DNA of 34,150 nucleotides from Dehalococcoidia bacterium (GTDB lineage: Bacteria > Chloroflexota > Dehalococcoidia > GIF9 > AB-539-J10): contig SOHS01000160.1 in assembly GCA_004377135.1 (NCBI GenBank), forward strand, positions 1 through 34,150, in the 5' to 3' direction. Position 1 is the first letter of the stretch. Each line of letters opens with the position of its first letter. Below are positions 27,395 through 34,150 of this stretch, in pieces. The position numbers and the translations under genes are program-made. The notes under the pieces are model-generated. The model saw only the letters and a list, made by a program, of their open reading frames with translations. It had not been told where the DNA came from and made no database searches.

Positions 27395-28588
27395 CTATTG
27401 GATAGTAAAAGAAACTGAGACGAGAGAGTCTGCAGCTAAATACCCGTAGGCAGCCTCAGCATCACCCACAGGAGCAGCTTTGATAGACCAATCGTCAGGA
27501 TAACTCGTTACAAGGTACGCCTCGTTTGGAAGGTCTACCCAGACGTAATAGTAGCGTCCTCCAGCAACAGTGATGGTAGCTGGTGTTTCGTGATTAGTTC
27601 CATTCACTGGCTTCTCAGTATCTTTGTCTATAGCCCACTCACCAACGGTATCATCCCAGATAAATATTACAGCCCCCGGCCCCTGAGCTATGGTAACATT
27701 AAGACTGGCGAACGTTTTAAGGACAGTAACGGTGACGGTAGCTGTATCGGTACCGCCATTACCATCACTTATGGTGTAGGTGAAGTTATCGATACCATTG
27801 AAGCCAGGGTCTGGGCTGTAACTAACATGGTGATCATCAATGATGGTGACGTCGCCATTAGTCCCTTGAGTTACTGAGTCCACAGTCAGTGTGTCACCAA
27901 TATCGGGATCGTAGTCGTTGTCCAGGACAGGGATGGTGACCGGGGTATGCTCATTGGTATCGGCGATATCATCTTTTGCTACTGGCATTAGATTAGGTGG
28001 CTGACCGGGTATCATAATGCATTGTTCCCCCTCGGGGACCTGCAGTTCCACACCCTGTGCAATGGCATATATGTTCCCTTCCAGATTAGTTGCCAATGTC
28101 GTGCCGTCTTCATATTCCAAGTGATCGAAGATGACCTGAATTCTCACGCCACTGCCCCTCACTCCCACCACGCCACTTGGTGTTTCGACCTCATAGCTAG
28201 ATGCCGGGTCGAGAATCTTTGTCACGCGGCTTATGGTGTCCCCTATCATCTGCTCCAGAGTGATGGTTGTGACGCCAGTGTCGCAGGCAAGATCGAGTGA
28301 GAGAATTTCGATCTCGGTGCCAGCCTCCAGTTCCATAGTGCTGCCATCAAAAAAAGTAATTTCGGCACTGGAATTACCGCCGGTCTTTATGGTATCTCCC
28401 ACTTCTAATTCCATCTCGACCTCCGCTTCTGTCCAATCATCCGTACCTGTCTTCATCACGGATACTTCCCCCTCGGTTATCGAAAGTATAGTAAGCGTCG
28501 AAGGACATGGCGAACCCCCGCCACAGCCGACTAAAGCTGAGGCCACTAGAATAGTCAGAGTAAGTATTAACAGCAATTTTTTACGCAT
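27395..28588 (-). CDS. FecR-domain lipoprotein with one cadherin-like repeat (copy 1)
   Basis: Lipobox LVGCGGG; FecR-like GDTIKTGGNSSAEITFFDGSTMELEAGTEIEI; GFNGIDNFTYTISDGNGGTDTATVTVTV. Confidence 0.85.
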   Translation of the reverse strand: MRKKLLLILTLTILVASALVGCGGGSPCPSTLTILSITEGEVSVMKTGTDDWTEAEVEMELEVGDTIKTGGNSSAEITFFDGSTMELEAGTEIEILSLDLACDTGVTTITLEQMIGDTISRVTKILDPASSYEVETPSGVVGVRGSGVRIQVIFDHLEYEDGTTLATNLEGNIYAIAQGVELQVPEGEQCIMIPGQPPNLMPVAKDDIADTNEHTPVTIPVLDNDYDPDIGDTLTVDSVTQGTNGDVTIIDDHHVSYSPDPGFNGIDNFTYTISDGNGGTDTATVTVTVLKTFASLNVTIAQGPGAVIFIWDDTVGEWAIDKDTEKPVNGTNHETPATITVAGGRYYYVWVDLPNEAYLVTSYPDDWSIKAAPVGDAEAAYGYLAADSLVSVSFTIQ

Positions 28589-28773
28589 GGTAGGCTTTCT
28601 ATAAGTGCTGCGGAGGGTTTTACTAGCAGCATAGGCTTCTGAGGATATATATTGTTTATCTGCAATGCTTTACTGGCACGCAACTTGTAATTTCTCTCAG
28701 CTAATTTTTTAAATTTTTTAGCTACTGAGAGGTATTAATAATAGTCCGGCAACCCAGCTAACCCCTTCTAGTC

Positions 28774-30291
28774 TTAAGTAATTTCACCAAAATGAACCGG
28801 GTAGTTAGAGCCTGCGGCTGCATATCCATAAGCAGCACCAGCATCACCTACAGGAGCAGATGTGATAATCCAATCCTTAGCCTTAGGCCAGTTCTTTACA
28901 TAGTACACGGTGCCTTCCGCCTCTACCCAGACATAATAATAGTGTCCTGCAGCAACAGCAATGGTATTAGATGTCACGTGATTCGTCCCATCTACTAGCT
29001 CTTGAGTATCCACGTCTGTAGCCCACCCATCAGTGGTATCGTCCCAAATAAATATTGAAGCCGTCGGCCCCGTATCTATTTGAACATTGATAGTGGCAGG
29101 CGTTTCAGTGACAGTAACGTTGACGGTGACGGTAGCCGTATCGGTACCGCCGTTACCATCGCTGATGGTGTAGGTGAAGCTATCGATGCCAGTGAAGTTA
29201 AGGGCCGGGGTGTAGGTGACATTGCCGCCATTATTGATGACTGAGCCGTTAGCCCCTTGAGTTACTGAGTCCACAGTCAGTGTATCACCGTCGACATCGG
29301 AGTCGTTATCCAGGACATCGATGATAACGGGGGTATCCTCATCGGTAATGGCACTATCGTTTACTGCTACTGGCGGGTCGTTGACACCATTAACAGTAAT
29401 GGTCACAGTGGCGGTATCGGTACCGCCATCGCTATCGGATACCGTGTAGGTGAAGCTGTCCGTGGTTGAGCTGCCAGCCTGCAGATACTCGAATTGTCCA
29501 TCAGGGTTATAGGCGAAGGAGCCATCTGCATCCCAGGCATTGACTGCACCTACAGTCCCGCTCGTATCCAGTGCGGTTACAGTCAAGGTATCGCCAACAT
29601 CGGGGTCGGAATCATTGCTCAGGACTCCCGGAGCGGCAACAGTTACTGGGTTGTCCTCATCGGTAGTGGCGGCATCGTCCTCTGCCACCGGGGGATTATT
29701 CACGAGCTCAGGCTCCTGACCGGACGCAATGATTCCTGTTCGCCCCTCGGGTATCGGCAGTTCCACGCCCTCCCCAATGGCATATATATTCCCTTCTTCA
29801 TTAGTTATCAAGGTTGTGCCATTTCCGCCAACCGTAACTATCATAGTACTACCTCTCACCCCCGCCACACCAGTTGGTGTTTCAATTTCGTAGCTAGATG
29901 CTGGGTCGAGAAGCTTTGTCACGCGGCTTATGGTGGTCCCTATTGTCTGCTCAAGAGTAATGGTCGTGACGCCAGTGTCACAGGCAAGATCGAGTGAGAG
30001 AATTTCGATCTCGGTGCCCGCCTCCATTTCCATAGTGCTGCCGTCAAAAAAAGTAATTTCGGCACCAGAATCATCGCCGGTCTTTATGGCATCTCCGATC
30101 TCTAATTCCATCTCAGACACCGCTCCTACCCAATCGTCCGTACCTTCCTTCATTACGGACACATCACCCTCGGTTATGGAAAGTATAGTAAGCGTTGAAG
30201 GACATTGCGACCCCCCACCGCCGTCACAGCCGACTAAAGCTAAGGACACCAGAATAGACAGAACAAGCATTGACAGCAGTTTTTTACGCAT
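28774..30291 (-). CDS. FecR-domain lipoprotein with two cadherin-like repeats (copy 2)
   Basis: Start at MRKKLLSMLVLSILVSLALVGCDGG; FecR-like region plus two Ig/cadherin-like repeats and the same C-terminal domain as copy 1. Confidence 0.85.
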   Translation of the reverse strand: MRKKLLSMLVLSILVSLALVGCDGGGGSQCPSTLTILSITEGDVSVMKEGTDDWVGAVSEMELEIGDAIKTGDDSGAEITFFDGSTMEMEAGTEIEILSLDLACDTGVTTITLEQTIGTTISRVTKLLDPASSYEIETPTGVAGVRGSTMIVTVGGNGTTLITNEEGNIYAIGEGVELPIPEGRTGIIASGQEPELVNNPPVAEDDAATTDEDNPVTVAAPGVLSNDSDPDVGDTLTVTALDTSGTVGAVNAWDADGSFAYNPDGQFEYLQAGSSTTDSFTYTVSDSDGGTDTATVTITVNGVNDPPVAVNDSAITDEDTPVIIDVLDNDSDVDGDTLTVDSVTQGANGSVINNGGNVTYTPALNFTGIDSFTYTISDGNGGTDTATVTVNVTVTETPATINVQIDTGPTASIFIWDDTTDGWATDVDTQELVDGTNHVTSNTIAVAAGHYYYVWVEAEGTVYYVKNWPKAKDWIITSAPVGDAGAAYGYAAAGSNYPVHFGEIT

Positions 30292-30618
30292 CGTAGGTCT
30301 CCTTATAATTTCTCTCAACTGATTTTGACTTTTTTAGCTGCTAATGTGATAATCCAAATAGCATTGGATAGTACATTAGTACAATGTACTAAAGTACTAT
30401 ATTATATTATGGTACAAGCGATATGTCAATAGGGTTTTACTTTGGGAGCGGAAGGGGTCCAGCGCAGCAGAAGTAACCTTTCACCAGGCTGTAAGTAGAG
30501 GGTGTTACCAGTGTCTGAGTAGGTGGTTGAAAAGTCGGCCGCTGCCGTGCGGGGAGGCCGTATCTCAGCTACACTGGTGTTGTCCAAGTCGGTGTCCGTA
30601 TGCACATGTTTGACATCA

Positions 30619-31420
30619 TTAGTCGATACCATTAATGGTAATGGTTACGGTAGCGGTATCGTTGCCGCCACAAGCATCGGATACCGTGTAGGTGAAACTA
30701 TCGGTGGTTGAGTTGCCAGCCTCCAAGTAGTCGAATTGTCCATTAGGGTCATAGGTGAAGGCGCCACGCGGGCCCCAGGCGATGACTGCACCTAGAGTCC
30801 CGCTCGTATTTACTGCGATTACAGTCAGGAGATCATAGACATCGGGGTCGAAATCATTGAACAATACTCCCGGACGAGTAACGGTCACCGGGTGAAACTC
30901 AGCGGTAACGAAGGCATCGTCTTGTGCCAATGGCGGTAGGTTCGGGGGCATCAGCTCAGGCGGCAGGCCAGGTATAATAAGGCCTCTTCGGCCCTTGGGG
31001 ATCAGCAGTTCCACACCGTGCGCCCCGGTCCATACATCTCCTTCCTGATTAACTATCCAGGTTGTGCCGTTTCCGGTGACACCAACTACCGTAGTAGCAG
31101 GTCTTGCCCTCATACTTGTCACACCGGATGGAGTTACAGTTTCGTAGCTAGATGCGGGGTCAAGGAGCTGTGTCAAGCGGCTTATCACGGTCCCGATTGT
31201 CTGCGTAATAGTAACAGTTGTACCGCCAGTATCGGTGGAAACATCGAGTGAAGTAATCTCGATCTCGGTATCGGCCTCTAATTCCATAGTGTTACCATCA
31301 AAAAAGGTGATTTCAGCGTTAGAATTATTGCCGGTCTTCACAGTGTCTCCGACTTCTAAGGACATCCCAACCTGCCCTTCCGTCCAACTGTCCGTACCTG
31401 CCTCCATCACGGATATGACC
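30619..31420 (-). pseudogene. FecR-domain protein copy 3, truncated (no signal peptide/lipobox, no C-terminal domain)
   Basis: Homology with copies 1/2 begins at VISVMEAGTDSWTEGQV and ends at TATVTITINGID-stop; N-terminal residues of the ORF are antisense of the neighbouring cNMP gene. Confidence 0.65.
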
Positions 31421-31825
31421 ATGGCAGAGAACAGAGTAGACGAGATGGCAGGCTTATCCAAATTCCGGCAAAGTTACCGGAAATCCGAGGTCATATTTAA
31501 AGAAGGAAGCACCGGCAGTGAAATGTATCTCATCCATAGTGGGAGGGTACTGCTCTCGGTTCGGCAGAACGAAACTCGAGAGGTCCCGTTGGTTGTCCTC
31601 AATCCCGGTGGTTTTTTCGGTGAGATGGCTCTGGTGGATGACTCCCCACGGTCAGCTACTGCCTCGGCTGTCGAGGATGACACCGAGTTAATTGTCATGG
31701 ATAGGGCTAGATTCCTGTTTATGGTGCGACAACAGCCAGAATTCGCCCTTAGTCTCATGCACACTTTGTGTCGGAGACTAAGAGACATGGACAAACGATT
31801 ACCTCCTGAAGGAACCTCACCGTGA
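31415..31825 (+). CDS. Stand-alone cyclic-nucleotide-binding domain protein (no HTH)
   Basis: SEVIFKEGSTGSEMYLIHSGRVLLSV and FFGEMALVDDSPRSATASA phosphate-binding cassette; ORF ends without HTH. Confidence 0.8.
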   Translation: MTMAENRVDEMAGLSKFRQSYRKSEVIFKEGSTGSEMYLIHSGRVLLSVRQNETREVPLVVLNPGGFFGEMALVDDSPRSATASAVEDDTELIVMDRARFLFMVRQQPEFALSLMHTLCRRLRDMDKRLPPEGTSP

Positions 31826-32643
31826 AAGAGAAGCCACTTAGCCCTCGGGTGCAAACTAAGGCTGAAGTGCAACCAGAGGCATCCAAAGTAGTTGAGCTGA
31901 TGCCAGGAATATACCAACTTCGTGGCGAAAAGCCCGGGAGTCATGTCTATTTTATCAAGGGCGACACCAAGAATGTTCTTATTGATACCGGGGTTGCCGG
32001 CAAATTCCCCGTTTTAAAGCGTCGGTTTACTGAATTAGGCCTGCGTGTAAAGGATGTAAATCTGATTATATTAACGCATGAACATTACGACCATATTGGT
32101 GCTACCTCCTTCTTCCATCGGACTGCTGTAGTAGCTGCACACCGTTTAGCGGCCAACAAACTGGAGTTACAGGATGAATTTGTCACCTTCAGAAAGTACA
32201 AGGACCAACCCAGTAAGCCCTTCTGGGTAGATATCTGGCTGGAGGATGGTACTATAATTGACCTTGGGAATTATGAACTTCAGGTAATACATACACCAGG
32301 ACACACCTCGGGTTGCATCTGCTTATATGAGCCAAGAGCGAGATTGCTGTTCACTGGCGATACAGTATTTGCTGGAGGTACTCTGTCCGAGATAGCTGTG
32401 GGCGGTAACGTCAGCGATTATGTGAATTCGGTCCGGCGTTTGAGTAATCTAAAAATTAAGCAGCTTTACCCTGGTCATGGTAAAGTATCCAGCACACCCG
32501 ATGAAGACTTGCCCAAAGCCATAATATATGCCCAGACAATGCTTGATGACTGCAAGACTTTTTTTGAAGCTTTCATAAAGACTAGAAAACCGCAGGACAA
32601 GCTTGGATCGGCTTTTGGTTACTGGACAGAGGTCCAGGATTAA
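31822..32643 (+). CDS. Metallo-beta-lactamase-fold hydrolase
   Basis: LTHEHYDHIGATSFF, HTPGHTSGCICLY, FTGDTVFAGG, YPGHG; GTGA overlap with the upstream gene. Confidence 0.9.
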   Translation: MKEKPLSPRVQTKAEVQPEASKVVELMPGIYQLRGEKPGSHVYFIKGDTKNVLIDTGVAGKFPVLKRRFTELGLRVKDVNLIILTHEHYDHIGATSFFHRTAVVAAHRLAANKLELQDEFVTFRKYKDQPSKPFWVDIWLEDGTIIDLGNYELQVIHTPGHTSGCICLYEPRARLLFTGDTVFAGGTLSEIAVGGNVSDYVNSVRRLSNLKIKQLYPGHGKVSSTPDEDLPKAIIYAQTMLDDCKTFFEAFIKTRKPQDKLGSAFGYWTEVQD

Positions 32644-32721
32644 GAGAAATAACCCCTTAACTAAAAGTCGCCTTTTTTATTCTCAAGTAACCTGTGCCTT
32701 ATAGATAGCTGCGTATTTCTA

Positions 32722-33501
32722 CTATAGGATAAGCTCTTCACCCTCGTGAGCAATATCAATCGAGGTCCCCAGCGACTTGGCTACTTCTCTGACTTCTCTC
32801 TCTATCTCAGGCTCATGTTGTGGACTCACGTGAATTACAGCCACCCTTGGCAGATAATTATTTACTCGACGGAACTCAATCAGTTCCTCCTTGAGCATCT
32901 CCGGACAAAGATGACCAGCATCCTTAGCTGCATTAGCGAGATTGTTGGGCCAAGTTACATCAGTTATTATTAATTGCGGAGATATGTTGCCCCATATGGA
33001 GGAAAGCCCGGGACCGGTATCGCCCGTGTAAAATAAGGTTTTTCTATCTCTAGAAGTTATTTCAAAGCCCACGCCATCAAGATTATGTCGCATAGGCACT
33101 GCCAGAATATCATAGCCTTCTATTTCCTGCCGAACAAGAGGCTCCACCGAGACTAATTGAAGTGTTGCCTTTCGCAAAAATGAAGCCTCGCTGGTAAATT
33201 TGGGGTAGACTACGTCATCAATCAGGTGTGAGGAGAGAATCTCAAGGGTCTTTGAGGTGGCGATGACTTTGGTAGTGCGGTCAGAATTGTTAAAGGCAAA
33301 AGCGGGGATCGCCCTGATATGGTCGTAATGACCATGAGAAAGCAATATCGCCTTTATCTTCTTCTGCTCGGGGAAGGTCAGTTCTGAAACCAGGCTCCCG
33401 GCATCTACAGCGAGGACATCATCAATGAGGAAAGACACGAGCCTAGTGTTTTTGGACTCCGCATTATGTGTCCCCAGGAATCTTATTATCATTGAAATCA
33501 C
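32722..33501 (-). CDS. Metallo-beta-lactamase-fold hydrolase (RNase Z/class II cyclic-nucleotide phosphodiesterase-like)
   Basis: RFLGTHNAESKNTRLVSFLIDDVLAVDAGS, LLSHGHYDHIRAIPAF, FYTGDTGPG, VIHVSPQHE. Confidence 0.8.
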   Translation of the reverse strand: MISMIIRFLGTHNAESKNTRLVSFLIDDVLAVDAGSLVSELTFPEQKKIKAILLSHGHYDHIRAIPAFAFNNSDRTTKVIATSKTLEILSSHLIDDVVYPKFTSEASFLRKATLQLVSVEPLVRQEIEGYDILAVPMRHNLDGVGFEITSRDRKTLFYTGDTGPGLSSIWGNISPQLIITDVTWPNNLANAAKDAGHLCPEMLKEELIEFRRVNNYLPRVAVIHVSPQHEPEIEREVREVAKSLGTSIDIAHEGEELIL

Positions 33502-33692
33502 CTCGTTGCCATATCATTTATTGGTCTTTAATAAATCCGGCTAATTCACATCTTCCTTCGATGGTAGTCATAAAGACCAGTGTGTTCCCTGGCGTAACGG
33601 CATAATTTTTTTGATGGGTCTAGGTCAAATGTAGCCACCTTTGGCTTTTCCGAGGTATTAGGTGGTCTGACCACTTTATTTCCAATACAAAA

Positions 33693-33732
33693 TCGGGGTG
33701 AGAGGATTTGAACCTCCGACCACCTGAACCCC
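33693..33732 (-). repeat. tRNA-Pro 3' half fragment (T-arm, acceptor 3' strand, possible GGG anticodon)
   Basis: tcggggtgagaggatttgaacctccgacc identical over 29 bp to 1076..1104 of tRNA-Pro(TGG); no 5' half at expected position. Confidence 0.8.
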
Positions 33733-33772
33733 ATATAGCTAGTAGAAAAGGCAGCGACCGCTTGCCTCCTTT
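33728..33772 (+). repeat. ~48-bp hairpin repeat, copy 3, abutting the tRNA-Pro fragment
   Basis: accccatatagctagtagaaaaggcagcgaccgcttgcctccttt. Confidence 0.85.
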
Positions 33773-33980
33773 CTGAGAGAGATCCTAGCAAATATTAACC
33801 GGAGAGGTCAATGCGCTACTAGCCATTTGCCGAGCGCAACAATCCGATATTCTGCATTGCTAGATAACGAAACAGGTTCTGGTGCAACAATCAAGCCTAT
33901 TATCTGATTCTTTCTCAGCTATACTCTGAGCCTCGGAGTAGTTGTCTCGCCACTCACACTAACATGGGCAGGGGTGAGGC

Positions 33981-34150
33981 TCAATTCAGGTCCCAGCCGC
34001 CGACATCGCACTGCCCGTCGTCGTTCTGTCCCACAGCCACCACCTGGCCGTTCGCCCTAAGTCCCACGGTATGATAGCTGCCTGCGGTGACCTGGACTAT
34101 GTACGGCCAGCCGCCGACATCGCAGTGCCCGTCATAGTGCCACCCCGAGG
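33981..34150 (-). CDS. RCC1-like repeat protein, C-terminal end (partial, runs off the window)
   Basis: Minus frame reads SGWHYDGHCDVGGWPYIVQVTAGSYHTVGLRANGQVVAVGQNDDGQCDVGGWDLN-stop; missed by the ORF track because no start is in the window. Confidence 0.85.
   Translation of the reverse strand, partial: SGWHYDGHCDVGGWPYIVQVTAGSYHTVGLRANGQVVAVGQNDDGQCDVGGWDLN

Noticed and set aside
27590-31251. Long plus-strand ORFs across the FecR array (e.g. 29494..29997, 29930..30322)
   Set aside because: Antisense of FecR genes; similarity between them mirrors the paralogous coding strands.
33546-33791. 81-aa minus-strand ORF
   Set aside because: Contains SEVQILSPR, a translated tRNA T-arm, and the hairpin repeat; no protein family signal.
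33805-33845. gcgctactagccatttgccgagcgcaac as a decayed tRNA-Pro 5' half
   Set aside because: Vague D-arm resemblance only; no acceptor strand and no alignment good enough to support it.

Overview
The 34 kb window is consistent with an anaerobic, Wood-Ljungdahl-type bacterium. A Chloroflexota/Dehalococcoidia origin is a guess from gene content, not shown. Conserved blocks: a four-gene pyruvate/2-oxoacid:ferredoxin oxidoreductase operon; a GAF histidine kinase with LuxR-type regulator and a tandem-receiver protein; an operon of a NuoG/FDH-like molybdopterin protein, NuoE, a NuoF-GltD fusion, MetV and MetF; and a cyclic-nucleotide-like cluster (CHASE2 adenylate cyclase, tandem FecR/cadherin-like lipoproteins, a stand-alone cNMP-binding protein, two metallo-beta-lactamase-fold proteins). 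RNA genes: tRNA-Pro(TGG), tRNA-Arg(CCG), and adjacent tRNA-Ser(CGA) and tRNA-Ser(GGA). Most notable: (i) a ~5.9 kb island bounded by an exact 39-bp duplication of the 5' half of tRNA-Ser(CGA), ending in the anticodon loop, with a decayed integrase beside the intact tRNA and a cargo of nitrilase, amidohydrolase/decarboxylase and tungsten AOR genes; (ii) an FDH-like protein whose catalytic Cys/Sec-His pair appears to be Tyr-Asn; (iii) a tandem receiver protein with a degenerate first domain and no output domain; (iv) a duplicated FecR array with a shared C-terminal domain I do not recognise; (v) a three-copy hairpin repeat, one copy fused to a tRNA-Pro half. All calls are by reading; no searches were run.
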